This document shows positions 44,708 to 55,915 of a stretch of DNA of 64,000 nucleotides, in pieces. The DNA is from Paraphysomonas bandaiensis (lineage: Eukaryota; Chrysophyceae): positions 1 through 64,000 of the forward strand of contig CBFFRP010000285.1 of assembly GCA_965644295.1 (NCBI GenBank), given 5' to 3'. Numbering within the stretch: position 1 is the stretch's first letter; each line of letters opens with the position of its first letter. The notes under the pieces were generated by a model, which saw only the letters and a list, made by a program, of their open reading frames with translations, did no database searches and was not told where the DNA came from. A program made the translations under genes and the position numbers.

Positions 44708-45902
44708 AAAGTTATATATGAAAATACATATTTGTAAATGCATATATGCATTCTTCTACTTAATGAATGCTACCTACGATAAAGTGCCACTGTAGACTTT
44801 CCTGATGTTTTGGTTTTTTTAAAGAAGCAGTGACTCCAGACTAGACTTGCCAAACAATTAACTTTCTTAAGTGTTTCAACAGTTTCATATAGCTACTATT
44901 TAACATATCCGTGGAATTCGTTTACTTGTAATATATCATAACAACAGAATAATATCTTTTTCTTTTTCATAAAAACAGAAAATATAAATTTTTAAAATCA
45001 AAACAAGTATGTATCCAGTCTGTGAAAACACAGTTTTAGTATAAATACTGTTTATGCAAACACTGTGTCAATTAAGAGAGTGAAATTAAACGTGTTTTCG
45101 TGGTAAGTATTAGTGTTAATTGAAGCGAAAACAAAAGTGTTACAGTGTTATTAATAGAGAGTGTTGTGACAAAGTATTGTGCAGCATATAGTTATTTAAG
45201 TAATGTGGTCAAACACTGTATATAAATTTATTAAGATCACATATCAATTCAAGTGTATTACAAACGAAAGGCAAAATTACTGTGTAGCGTTATATAAAAC
45301 GTAGATATTTACGTTAAAAAATTTGCAACTAATAAATCAATCTCTATATCATCAGTTAGTTATATTTATACAACACCTGATTAACAAGTAACACGTGCTC
45401 ATCTTACTTTTCCTCACTTTAACAGCTTATTATACGTTCTCCAGCAATCTTCTCATCACCATATATCTAAGTGCGTTTGACTCTTACTATGATTTTATTT
45501 CATAAGTTGTACAGCGTTCGCGTTCTCTATTTTGATTGCACACTAAACACAAAGTAGTCTATCCCGCTCCCAACTACTTGTATAAAAATACAGCAGAATA
45601 ATGTTCTAACTATTGAACAGTATTACATCATATATCTCATTTAACGGAAATACTTGATGCCAGAAATGAAGCACTCAGTATCTACATATCAGCTTCACTG
45701 ACCTTTTGCACATGCTGAAATAAGGTATATTTTGCTCGTGCTGGGATATAGTTTAATGCATACTGTCTTATTACATTATACTCAAACTAACGACGTTCAC
45801 GATGCCAGCTAAGCGTCACTTCACCGTCATATTCTCGCAAAGAGGCAGATCAATTAACCCAACTAATATAGCACTCCAATACAACGTCCTACCAGCTCCA
45901 TA

Positions 45903-46222
45903 CTAATTCTGAGGATCCGTTTTACGGCGCCAATTCTAAATAACATATCAATACATAAACACTAAGTTATGTATATAGACTTACATCAGTATTGGGGTCG
46001 AAAAGGAAGTCCATTTCATTGTAGAACATTACATCAAGAAGATATCCGAAGAATAGGAATACAAATACAGTCATCTGAGAATATATGAGATGATTATAGT
46101 GGGATGGTAGTGGTTACCCAGTACATCCAGAAGTATGTCTGATCGGCTGGACTATAAGTTAAATACACGCATGTCATAGCAAGAATCATGAGCAGAAGCT
46201 CAAACTGATGGCGAGCATTCAT
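45903..46222 (-). CDS. Small 75-aa two-TM protein split over three exons
   Basis: Exons 46222-46118, 46074-45985 and 45935-45903; introns 43 and 49 nt with good GT-AG ends. They join in frame at 228 nt. The start is MNARHQFELLLMILAMTC; the first TM is LLLMILAMTCVYLTYS, and the second is TVFVFLFFGYLLDVMFY. The tail is polar (FDPNTD, then NWRRKTDPQN). No exon exceeds 35 codons, which hides the gene from frame-length searches. I do not know the family. The phase agreement at both junctions and the balanced hydrophobic profile argue that it is real. Confidence 0.65.
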
Positions 46223-46315
46223 TTTTAATATACTACTGCGAATATGAATAACGAATCAACTAGTTAGAACTCTGAAGACAACGAAATCTGTACAACCTTA
46301 AAGCATACAGGCATC

Positions 46316-46318
<3 letters not shown>

Positions 46319-46347
<29 letters not shown>

Positions 46348-46626
46348 TGTATGTATGTATGTATGTATGTATGTATGTATGTATGTATGTATGTATGTAT
46401 GTATGTATGTATGTGTATGTATGTATGTTTGTATGTATGTATGTATGTATGTATGTATGTATGTATGTATGTATGTATGTATGTATGTATGTATGTATGT
46501 ATGTATGTATGTATGTATGTATGTATGTATGTATGTATGTATGTATGTATGTATGTATGTATGTATGTATGTATGTATGTATGTATGTATGTATGTATGT
46601 ATGTATGTATGTATGTATGTATGTAT
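46319..46626. repeat. (TATG)n microsatellite, about 77 units
   Basis: Near-perfect TATG array with one imperfect interval around 46412-46432 (GTGTATG, then GTTTGTATG). Open in all frames. Confidence 0.97.
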
Positions 46627-46628
46627 GG

Positions 46629-46775
46629 ACTGCATATGTGAAGCTCTATGGGTTTTTTCCTCATCTAAAAACCCCTACTGTGAAGCCAAAAGCTTCACAT
46701 ATGCCTCGAATACGGACAAATATATAGTAGATAATCATATTCAATGCATATGTGAAGCTTTAGGCTTCACACAAA
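46629..46775. repeat. Cluster of inverted TGTGAAGCT / AGCTTCACA motifs
   Basis: GCATATGTGAAGCT (about 46631) is inverted at 46689-46702 and repeated directly at 46745, followed by another TTCACA. The cluster adjoins the TATG array and could form hairpins; origin unknown. Confidence 0.7.
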
Positions 46776-46862
46776 AACTGGCACTTTTATATAGTAAAAA
46801 TACTATTTTGCAGGGTAATAGCCACTTTACACTGTTAGAATACTCTACTATTCTCCTTGAAC

Positions 46863-47935
46863 ATGGCTGCCGTTAGTGGCATATATCAATATTCGACCAT
46901 AGTTACTGCAAACATGAACGAGACAGACTCAGACAGGGAAGAAGAGTTGCCTCAAAGGGGAAGAGGAAGTGGCCGTATACGCCGACAGCCTGTTGTGTCT
47001 GTTGACTCCAATGCTGATAATGTATCTGACTATAAGAAGAAACGAACTAAAGCAGGAATGAAAGCAGCATACAAGCAAAGGTTGGCCATATTACAGCGTG
47101 GTATAAAGCATAGTACCCTGAAGCTCTGATGATGATGAAAATTTGAAGATTCCATTCCCGAAAGACATCTGTCTTGATTACTTTGGGCATATGTAGAACT
47201 AAGCCAGGCAATAGATGGCTACAAGAAAGATATCAATGAACTGAAGAAGAAAGTCCGTTAAAAATGAATGGCTGTAACACGTTAGCGACGAAGATGATGT
47301 TAATAGTACAATATGCCATTGCAGGCAGTTGGTCCTATATCTTGTTCATGTGGGCATATTTTGTACTGATGTGGAATTTGATGAGTAGATCTGATTCAGT
47401 AGCTTCATTGATGATTGAACTTTTTGGCTGGAAAGGTGACTCAATACTTGTTCAAGAGCAAGGGCACAAAGCGGACATAAAAGTCAGTGATAAAGAAGAG
47501 CATTATGCAAGATAATCATGAATGTAATATGAAATGGTGGAAACCCTTTAACTGATAAGATATCAGATTATGCACTTCGTTTCAAAGGGTTGAAGATTTA
47601 CAGCCAGAATTCAATTGATCTGTCTGTATGATTTATGGTTCTATGGAGATAGGGTGAGCGGAATAAGACCATATCGTCTCATAAGTCGTCGGTTGACGTT
47701 TGACATACAGAAGAGTGATGTTATTGCTTGTACTCGAGCTAGTACAGTGCGTGAGGTCATTTGTTAATACTATCGTGAGTGATAATGGGCTGCTGCCAGA
47801 TGGATACAGAAACCTCAATAATGTTCCTCCACGTGCTAATGATGAAATATTTTATAGTGTGCTGGATATAATTGTGAATTTCGTACGTAGCTTGTACAAT
47901 GAAATCTGCAAGTTGAATCGTGTACGGCATTGATA
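46863..47935 (+). pseudogene. Degenerate ORF cluster of unknown origin
   Basis: ATG 46863 opens an 88-codon frame (acidic, then basic KKKRTKAGMK) that ends at a TGA just before an acidic DDDENLKIPFPKDICLDYFG reading. Further fragments follow: DSVASLMIELFGWKGD (about 47390) and IRPYRLISRRLTFDIQKSD (about 47660-47720). They lie in different frames with several stops. This mosaic looks like a decayed mobile-element gene, but the family is not recognised. The 5' part could instead be a short expressed protein. Confidence 0.4.
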
Positions 47936-48065
47936 AATGATAGTTCTTTAATTTTAAGTAGTCCATATCAAACGCTACAATCTCTTAGCTACAATAGCAC
48001 CGTCATCTTGATAAATGATTAGTAAACGACTCTACACGGTCTGATACACAACGCTAGTAATATAT

Positions 48066-48295
48066 GTACATAATATGTTATCTACGACAACACCTTCATA
48101 CAAACATGTACACAGATCTTATCTACGACAACACCTTCGTACATACATGCACATACATCTTATCTTCGACAACACCTTCATACATACATGCACATACATC
48201 TTATCTTCGACATCACCTTCATACATACACATACATCTTATCTTCGACATCACCTTCATACATGCATACACATCTTATCTACGACATCACCTTAA
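48066..48295. repeat. Minisatellite, about 45-bp unit, five to six copies
   Basis: Units of the form CTTATCT(A/T)CGACA(A/T)CACCTTCATACATACATG...ACATACAT shorten in later copies. It is not a CRISPR array: units are contiguous with no unique spacers. Confidence 0.85.
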
Positions 48296-49240
48296 TCTTG
48301 ATAAATGATATATGTAAACCTCAGTCATATTTACAGGACACAGCAGGTCATTACGAATGATACAGTAGTAGGAGTCATATGGTCGACAGGCTCTTCACTG
48401 GTTGAGTCGTAAGAGGTGCCCATCTACCACATACATACACTCTCACCACCCCCACAACTCATCCACACTCTCATATTATTCATATGTTATCCTTATAGAG
48501 GAAGTCTTCATATGGATGATCACCACCAGCTGCACTAACAACAGCGTCACAGTCTTCTAACGGATACATATGCTTCCACAGCACCATTAATGCAGATACA
48601 CCATATAAAATAACATACTCAGGAGCGCATTAGTGGTGAACGCTTCTGTTTCAGTTATATGGCTATTCAGGGTGCACCATGCGGTCTATGCATGTATATG
48701 TGTGTGGGGGTTCTGTATGAAAATGTGTGTATCTGCTGCGGTATTATCCATATGATCATACGAGTCTTTCTCCTCATGAGGAGCACACACCACTATGACC
48801 ACACACTGTTGATAGTCCTCACTCGTGTCTGTGAGTAGAAGCAGCAGCAGAGCCTCTGAATCATGTACTCATGTTGTTGTCATATCTGTGCATTGTAATT
48901 GATATAAATAAAAGTGACACTGATAACCCCCCAGACGGCAAGATATCATGACGTTTGGTTCATAGGGAACTTGAAGAAATATATAGATATTCTGTTCTTG
49001 CCAATTTTCGTAAAACAGAATTTGAAATTTAATATACTTCTATTACTTTTTACATATATCACTGTATATTAATATGTAATCCACTTGATATGGATATAAA
49101 AATGCTCTCTTTATCCATATACAAGATAATCATGAGATTGCTACTATATCTCGTTTGCATAGAAGAATGGACACCACCTGAAAACTATGCCATAGTGCAT
49201 AATATGAACAAAGACAATTCAAACTATCCAAACGTCCATA
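48296..49240. other. Intergenic, nothing recognised
   Basis: Mostly AT-rich spacer with no supported gene. Confidence 0.5.
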
Positions 49241-49355
49241 CTATGTAGCAGAGCGGCATATCCTTTCAAAACATATACATGGAGGGTCCTGTGAACGAAG
49301 CCACCTCAAAACATTCAAGTGTCCATATCGCAGCTGCACTGCAACTATCTTTATC
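49241..49355 (-). pseudogene. Decayed tail of the CPWDE repeat array
   Basis: Downstream of the stop at 49356 the repeat continues with the frame changed: RYGHLNVLRWLRSQDPPC, then FERICRSAT. At least one stop and one frameshift separate it from the main frame, so the array has been truncated. Confidence 0.75.
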
Positions 49356-50954
49356 CTATAGACATGAAGGATCCTTTGAACGAAGCCACTCCAGAACATC
49401 CAAATGTCTAAATCTAGCAGCATAAAAACAAGCCTGTTCATTCCATGGACATGGAGGGTCCTGCGAACGAAGCCACTTCAAAACATCCAAGTGCCCATAT
49501 CTAGCAGCACAATGGCAAGCCTGTTCATCCCATGGACATGGAGGGTCCTGTGAACGAAGCCATTTCAAAACATCCAAGCGTCCACTTGCAGCACAATGGC
49601 AAGTCTGTTCATCCCATGGACATGGAGGGTCCTGTGAACGAAGCCACTTCAAAACATCCAAGCGTCCACTTGCAGCAGCACAAGTCCGTTCATCCCATGG
49701 ACATGGAGGGTCCTGTGAACGAAGCCACTTCAAAACATCCAAGTGTCCATATCTAGCAGCAGCACTGCAAGTATCTTCATCCCATGGACATGGAGGGTCC
49801 TGTGAACGAAGCCACCTCAAAACATGCAAGTGTCCATCTTCTGCAGCAGCACTGCAAGTCCGTTCATCCCATGGACATGGAGGGTCCTGTACATGAAGCC
49901 ACTTCAGAATATCCAAGTGTCCACCCTCTGCAGCACAACGGCAAGTCGATTTATCCCATGGACATGGAGGGTCCTGTGAACGAAGCCACTTCAAAACATC
50001 CAAGCGTCCACTTGCAGCAGCACAAAAGCAAGTCTGGTCATCCCATGGACACGGAAAGTCCTGTGAACGAAGCCACTTCAGAACATCCAAATGTCCACTC
50101 TCTGCAGCAGCACTGCAAGTCTCTCCATCCCATGGACATGGGGGGTCCTGTGAACTAAGCCACTTCAAAACATCCAAATGTCCATATCTAGCAGCAGCAC
50201 TGCAAGTATCTCTATCCCATGGACATGGAGGGTCCTGTGAACGAAGCCACCTCAGTACATGCAAGTGTCCATCTTCTGCAGCAGCACTGCAAGTATCTTC
50301 ATTCCATGGACATGGAGGATTCTCTGAACGAAGCCACCTCAAAACGTCCAAATGTCCATATCTAGCAGCAGCACTGCAGGTATTTTTATCCCATGGACAC
50401 GGAGGGTTCATTGTACGAAGCCAAATCAGAACATCCAAGTGTCCACCATATGCAGCAGCACTGCAAGTATCTTCATTCCATGGACATGGAGGGTTCATTG
50501 TACGAAGCCACATCAGAACATCCAAGTGTCCACCATATGCAGCACAACGGCAAGTCCATTCATTCAATGGACATGGAGGGTCCTGTGAACGAAGCAACAT
50601 CTTAACCTGGCTACCCTCTACAGCAATAACATTCCGTTTATCCGATTGGTCTAGTGGTTCTTGTGAGGTCGTATCATTGTGAAGGACGGTATGTTGGAGA
50701 TGTATGAGCTGCTGTAGTCTGCCGTATAGTGCACATGTATTCATCAGTTTGACGTGTGGGCAGCCCATAGACAGAGCCCATGAGGCCATTGCGTTGGTCA
50801 TACAATAGTGAGATGCATGTGACTCTACTCTCCTCGTATCAGCCATATCGTGAAATCTCCTACAAGTCAATATCACTGGAAGGATAGCTGCGTGTGGGAT
50901 CATAGAGATGATGAGACGAATCACATCATCATTAAGAACAGATATATTCGACAT
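49356..50954 (-). CDS. F-box-like protein with about 14 ankyrin-type CPWDE repeats
   Basis: A single exon of 532 codons. The N-terminus (about residues 6-45, LNDDVIRLIISMIPHAAILP) is F-box-like. From about residue 120 there are 14 units of 29 aa (87 bp) with consensus PPCPWDExTCSAAA..GHLDVL followed by KWLRSQD; repeats 11 and 12 are 1-2 residues short. Such units form ankyrin-like helical stacks; an F-box would link a bound target to ubiquitination (inference). Related arrays are widespread in large DNA viruses and some algae and protists. The DNA repeats are highly similar, so the array is prone to unequal exchange. The last unit ends at a stop (49356-49358), after which more repeat sequence follows in broken frames. 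Confidence 0.85.
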   Translation of the reverse strand: MSNISVLNDDVIRLIISMIPHAAILPVILTCRRFHDMADTRRVESHASHYCMTNAMASWALSMGCPHVKLMNTCALYGRLQQLIHLQHTVLHNDTTSQEPLDQSDKRNVIAVEGSQVKMLLRSQDPPCPLNEWTCRCAAYGGHLDVLMWLRTMNPPCPWNEDTCSAAAYGGHLDVLIWLRTMNPPCPWDKNTCSAAARYGHLDVLRWLRSENPPCPWNEDTCSAAAEDGHLHVLRWLRSQDPPCPWDRDTCSAAARYGHLDVLKWLSSQDPPCPWDGETCSAAAESGHLDVLKWLRSQDFPCPWDDQTCFCAAASGRLDVLKWLRSQDPPCPWDKSTCRCAAEGGHLDILKWLHVQDPPCPWDERTCSAAAEDGHLHVLRWLRSQDPPCPWDEDTCSAAARYGHLDVLKWLRSQDPPCPWDERTCAAASGRLDVLKWLRSQDPPCPWDEQTCHCAASGRLDVLKWLRSQDPPCPWDEQACHCAARYGHLDVLKWLRSQDPPCPWNEQACFYAARFRHLDVLEWLRSKDPSCL

Positions 50955-51081
50955 ATCAACACTGATAATATGAGGTTATGTGAGGCTGATAGTGTGGCAA
51001 TATAGCAGACGACAATGAGATGAGTTCATGTCTATACACACAGCTACTCTGTATGGAGAATACTGCTGCGTACAGAAATAC

Positions 51082-51250
51082 GTATGTATGTATGTATGTA
51101 TGTATGTATGTATGTATGTATGTATGTATGTATGTATGTATGTATGTATGTATGTATGTATGTATGTATGTATGTATGTATGTATGTATGTATGTATGTA
51201 TGTATGTATGTATGTATGTATGTATGTATGTATGTATGTATGTATGTATG
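51082..51250. repeat. (TATG)n microsatellite, about 42 units
   Basis: Perfect TATG array between the F-box repeat gene and the ciliary coiled-coil gene (divergent pair). Confidence 0.97.
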
Positions 51251-51390
51251 TAGGTATGAAACGGCTCTGCATATCTGGAGTGTGTGATATTGTGCTTGTG
51301 TTTTGGGTTGTAATTTATGGTATGAGAGGGTGTATTTTGGGGAGGTACATCTTGAATCAAATATAAACAACAGAAGTAAAACACTGGAGA

Positions 51391-52479
51391 ATGATGCAAG
51401 ATACACAAGCTGAACAATATGGCCGTGGCGGCAGTGTGCCTCAAACCCTGATGATGGACCATATCACACCAGCCACAAGGCTGTTAGAGAAACGCCGCCA
51501 GATGTTTGAAGTGCAAGAGGTAACTATGAATATCACACTTGTCATTACATGTTTATATTTGTTGTGTTTTAAGGCTTTAAACTCACAAAATGAAGAGTTT
51601 TCACGTCGTGAAGATGCTTTTAGGCGACGTGAGGAGGGACTGCGACGAAAAGATATCGAACTGCAGGAATCACTGATTAAATTTAACAAGTTTTTACAAG
51701 AGAATGAGTCAAAACGGAATCGTGCTCTCAAGCGTGCTGCCGATGAAAGGAAACAGCGTGAACAGAAAGAAATAGAAATTAGACGCCTCGAACAACAGCT
51801 CAACGAACGAATGGTGGAAGAGCAAAATTTGAAGGCAGAAGTCGAGAAAAATATGAAATATCAGCTATACTTGGAAAGCGTTGTTATGCACCTATCAAAA
51901 GATTTTCCTGAAATATCTGATGTGTTGAACCGTTACAAGACTCTTAAGGATGTTAATATTTATCTCAATGAGAAGCAACTAGCGGATGACAAGCTCAACG
52001 AAAGCACACAAAGAGACTTCCTCTCATTCCGAAAAGAAAATGAAAACGAAATATTAAACTTTGGTAATGAGGTTGCTGAGCTTCAAGTGCGTTTGGAAAC
52101 GTGCAAGAATCGAACAATGCGTCTCCAGAATGAAATTGACCATTCTAACTCTGAAGCATCAGAGAAAGCGTTGGCCTTGGGTCAAATTTTGTCATCTGTC
52201 TCGAATATATTGGAAAGATGTGAACATTCATTTAGGTTGAGGCACAACAAGCCAATTGTTGAAAAATCTAACGAATTCCGGGACGGCTCTTCACTGGCTG
52301 AACAGTGTTCAAGAGCTATGTCTAAACTGGATGACATAGCCATGTTTATGATCGACTACAACGACATTCGTCATGAATACATGGCAGACACTGCCCATGC
52401 AGAGTCGTATTCACACAAGAAGTCAATGGGTGCTGGTCAGAGTGCGTATTCTGATATGAAAACTTCAACACTGGCTTGA
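51391..52479 (+). CDS. CCDC42/CFAP73-type ciliary coiled-coil protein (DUF4200)
   Basis: Exons 51391-51519 and 51574-52479 with a 54-nt intron give 344 aa. The signature TPATRLLEKRRQMFEVQEAL is formed across the junction and matches the family's TP..RLLEKRREM.EV..AL. Then come FSRREDAFRRREEGLRRKD and ESLIKFNKFLQENESKRNRA, also diagnostic, and DVLNRYKTLKDVN. In other organisms these proteins sit on axonemal structures (modifier of inner arms) or support flagellum assembly. Their presence implies that the organism builds flagella. The C-terminal 60 residues are polar and unstructured. The intron has no stop and is a multiple of three, so retention would insert a hydrophobic 18-residue stretch (see findings). 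Confidence 0.9.
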   Translation: MMQDTQAEQYGRGGSVPQTLMMDHITPATRLLEKRRQMFEVQEVTMNITLVITCLYLLCFKALNSQNEEFSRREDAFRRREEGLRRKDIELQESLIKFNKFLQENESKRNRALKRAADERKQREQKEIEIRRLEQQLNERMVEEQNLKAEVEKNMKYQLYLESVVMHLSKDFPEISDVLNRYKTLKDVNIYLNEKQLADDKLNESTQRDFLSFRKENENEILNFGNEVAELQVRLETCKNRTMRLQNEIDHSNSEASEKALALGQILSSVSNILERCEHSFRLRHNKPIVEKSNEFRDGSSLAEQCSRAMSKLDDIAMFMIDYNDIRHEYMADTAHAESYSHKKSMGAGQSAYSDMKTSTLA

Positions 52480-53317
52480 GCCCCATAAAAATATATTTGT
52501 ACGTGCCAGCTTATGATATTTAGGAACTGTATACATCGAGTAGTGAAAAGTGTGTCCGTGTTATAAAAAATATACTCTTCGTTCTTATTATTTATCCCCA
52601 AAGAGTGATATACCAGATCTTGATTTAGGTTAAAGACGACACAAATATATTTGTGAACACTGTAGTCGAAGCATCGAAGCTGATTGTTATAATAGAGCTA
52701 CTTTTAAATATTTAGAACTACATAGTATAATGTTGGAGGCAGCTATATCATTGGATCTAGACAATATGGTGGTTGCTTATCTCAAAATTTGTAATACTCG
52801 TCTAAAAATAAATAGTTTAAACTGATCAGTTTCTAGATGAAAACCTAGTCACAAGTTATGCTCGCATATAGCGAGGCGATACAGAACGATGAGCACATAA
52901 CATACAACTGAATTAGTTCAGTACATGAATGGGGTATGTACCCATGTATTGTGGGGGTTTAACACCCACATGATTAAATTCGCTGGACTTGGTCGCGAGA
53001 CACTGCCTAATTCCCGTTTCATTGCCAACAGAGAGTTAGTAAGCCCCTCCAAAAGAACAGACTGCTTCTTTTATACTGCTAACACATGCACATGACCATA
53101 CGCATTGCACAAGAGTTGTACACCAGCATTCAGTATTGTCCAAACTGAAAACATTGTAATATATATATATATCGTAGAGTGTATTAATATATACATTAAT
53201 GCTATGTCTATATGACCAATGGGCTGACTTATAGGCTACAATCTAGCTCAGATGCGTGGAAGTACTACTCATAAATGATATAGTCTACTTAGGACAATTA
53301 AAGCATTTGTACCATTA
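52480..53317. other. Intergenic between convergent genes, nothing recognised
   Basis: AT-rich 3' flank of two converging genes. Confidence 0.5.
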
Positions 53318-54316
53318 TTATTCGTGCACAGGCGATGGCAAGATATCTGGCCACATCTTTGCTGGCGGTAATTTTCCAACCCAAGATAACTGCAGAGAGT
53401 AGTCATGCTTCACAGTTAAGTGTCCAAATGATACTTCACCATCGTCACACTCAATAGGCGAGGGTGGTACAATATGGTGTATTCCTCTGGAGTCAACAGC
53501 ATAACCGCCGTCGTGATCGTGACCGGATATGCAGGCCAGAACTGTGCCATGAGGGGCAGCATGAAGCTCTGACAAAACGCGCTCACAGTTCCATATAATA
53601 TTTTGCTCCTTGGAGGCCTCCACAAACAGTGGCATATGGCTGAAAATAATACACTTATCGCCGACACTTGAGGCAAATTCAAGTCTACTACGTAGCCACT
53701 CGACTTGTTTTTCACTAACACCTCCATTAAAGGGCACATAACGGTGGTTTTCTTCAGCCAAACCATCAAACCAATTACTCCTACCAGCGGCATAGTTATG
53801 ATTCTTTTGACAGATTAAGGCTTCAGCAGATTGCTGATGCTGCACTGTCGATGCGCCGATAGTGCTAACATCGTAGCCATCAAGCACTAAACACCGAAAT
53901 CCTTCCATCGGTACAAATTCATGATATAGACAAGACTTCGATGGTCGATGAGAAACAGTGCGAGGAATTAGTTTATCTTCGAGCTCTTCTCTGGTAAAGT
54001 TGTAATATTCATGATTCCCTAGTGTATAATACCATCGCTGCTGTGTACATACATCTAATACAGTATCCAGACAATCATGATGTATTCCTAAGGACTTCGC
54101 CTTACCATCTAGAATATCTCCTAGCATGATATTAAAGTTTGTCTGATTGGATGAGAAATACTGTGATGCATTCTTTAATATACTTAAACTCTGTCTAAAT
54201 CGACGTGTTTTAGTGCCTGCATAATTACTTCCATCCTCCACATCCATGTAGTGGAGATCTGTAATAATGCCAAAGGACAGTAATGCATCTTTATCTTCGC
54301 TGTGTATATTATTCAT
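53318..54316 (-). CDS. ADPRM: ADPRM: Mn-dependent ADP-ribose/CDP-alcohol diphosphatase
   Basis: Single exon, 332 aa from ATG 54316 (MNNIHSEDKD); the family is about 340 aa. It hydrolyses ADP-ribose, IDP-ribose and CDP-alcohols, and needs Mn2+. Metallophosphoesterase motifs are all present: GIITDLHYMD (D-x-H), MLGDILDG (GD), TLGNHEYY (GNH), IIFSHMPL, and ISGHDHDGGY (GHxH). Family-specific pieces are YAGTKTRRFRQSL, FNGGVSEKQVEWLRSRL and HIVPPSPIEC. The frame extends 66 codons upstream without homology, so the internal ATG is chosen. No intron, unlike most neighbours. Confidence 0.93.
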   Translation of the reverse strand: MNNIHSEDKDALLSFGIITDLHYMDVEDGSNYAGTKTRRFRQSLSILKNASQYFSSNQTNFNIMLGDILDGKAKSLGIHHDCLDTVLDVCTQQRWYYTLGNHEYYNFTREELEDKLIPRTVSHRPSKSCLYHEFVPMEGFRCLVLDGYDVSTIGASTVQHQQSAEALICQKNHNYAAGRSNWFDGLAEENHRYVPFNGGVSEKQVEWLRSRLEFASSVGDKCIIFSHMPLFVEASKEQNIIWNCERVLSELHAAPHGTVLACISGHDHDGGYAVDSRGIHHIVPPSPIECDDGEVSFGHLTVKHDYSLQLSWVGKLPPAKMWPDILPSPVHE

Positions 54317-54668
54317 GTTTATTGTGATGATGTTATTGGAGTGGTAATGTACAGAGGTGTCCCTATATATTATATGCCACATGCTACATATACGATATGC
54401 TGGACTACTTCGAAGCTGTGTCTTGTAATCAATGGAATTCCTACAGAGATTTCCTATAGTTTCTCTGTATCCCCAAGCATATACCGTAGTATACGTATGG
54501 TATACGTATATCACAGTACACGCACAGGAGTATGTAATGAAGCACTTCTATATATGACTTGAAGCATAATGTTGGAAGGCATTTCATACATATAAACAAA
54601 TGAAGTGTGACTTCTTATATTAAGTGAATATAAATTTAAACTTTAAACCCTTCGTATCAAATCAAAAT

Positions 54669-55915
54669 ATGAAACTAACATATTATTGGATCTTAGCCCC
54701 CCTTTTACTTCTACTTCTTGTGGTATATTACATCATGTCTTGTATACTATCTATAGAGTTTCCTATTGATACACACACACAGTTTACAGTCAGGTACTGT
54801 CATTTAACATCACCATTAGTCATATATATAACTATATCATTAGAGTAAATACATTTCGAAGAAATGATCTATTAGAAAAATTCTTAGCCCACTATACAAC
54901 ATGTGATGAGGTATATCAATCACACATATCATTCAATAACTCACTGTATGTATATATAAGATAAAGGAGATACAAGTCATATGGTCAGATCAAGAGAATA
55001 CTATCCCATCAACACTACAGAAACAATATTCCTCTGATAAAGTGAAATATGAACAACATGATACTGATAAATTGAGTAATAGATTTCGAAGTTTATTAAA
55101 TATCCCAACAGAGGTACGTGACACTATGTATGTATGTATATATGTATATATATTAACGGGTGTATTAGGGGGTATTATCTATTGATGATGATCTTCTAAT
55201 ATCTTGTAGAGAGTTAAGTCAAGCTCACAGTGTGTGGACGGCCAATAAGAGGTTTGAAAAGTAGTGCGGCGAATTTCAATCTGGTAATTCGATTAATTTT
55301 TGTAGAGCTTTGGTTGGTTTTTCACCAAGGATGAATGCATATGACCCTAATACTGGCGCGGACCGATACTTGAGATGGCAGCACACATGGTGGAACGGCG
55401 TCTATTCTATTATACTGACCAAGGCGTGCTTCCTACATAAGAATTTCTTAGAACAATTTTTTAAGGTCTGCTCTTTATATTTGATAAAAAGTTGTTCTAA
55501 TTTTTGCTTTCTCTGAAATAGGTTCTTCCCGAGGAAAGAATCAGAAAGATTGATGCGAATAGGAACTGTGAGGATATTGCCATGGCGTATGTAGTTGCTC
55601 GTGAGGTATGGGTTGATTGATGTTGCCTTCTAAAATTGAAACCTGATTCTTAGACTAATGCGCCTCCTGTGTGGGTGAGAGGTGTTGTTAATGAGGAAGC
55701 ATCAGAGGGGATTAGCACTGGAGTGTCGCACTTTATTGATCGGTACGCATCGCCGTCATGTATTCCTTTTTTTAACTTTGGCATACAGGTCGGATTGCTT
55801 GAGAGATCTACGAGAAATTGATAGCAAAAGGGTATGGATACCTTCATATCAGAAGGCCGAGTCGATATCCAGTGTGTTTGATTTGTTCAAGTTGTTCAGT
55901 GGTAGATACATGTAG
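54669..55915 (+). CDS. GT64 (exostosin-like) glycosyltransferase, type II membrane
   Basis: Eight exons: 54669-54793, 54844-54910, 54961-55113, 55169-55251, 55306-55465, 55522-55605, 55654-55742, 55789-55915; introns 46-56 nt; 888 nt, 295 aa. N-terminal cytosolic stub and signal anchor (LTYYWILAPLLLLLLVVYYI), so Golgi or ER lumenal. The GT64 domain is complete: FTVRVNTFRRNDLLEKFLAH, VIWSDQ, the DDD metal site in VLSIDDDLLISC, VGFSPRMN, then NCEDIAMAYV and the PPVWV region, ending with GVSHFIDRSDCLRDL. Animal relatives (EXTL2) transfer alpha-linked HexNAc in glycosaminoglycan or glycolipid synthesis; the acceptor here is unknown. The protein stops soon after the GT64 domain, as EXTL2 does. Confidence 0.9.

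Larger units (their letters stand above)
43842..45902. other. Intergenic with dispersed-repeat fragments
   Basis: Holds a hAT-like terminus (44129) and a copy of the element A family (44413-44707). The rest (44710-45900) is very AT-rich with no gene. Confidence 0.55.

Noticed and set aside
48066-48295. CRISPR-like repeats
   Set aside because: The units are contiguous and diverged without unique spacers, and the genome is eukaryotic; it is a minisatellite.
49532-50605. Plus-strand repeated frames (DMEGPVNEATSKHPSVH units)
   Set aside because: They are the antisense reading of the CPWDE repeats; the minus strand has the F-box-like start and the ankyrin pattern.
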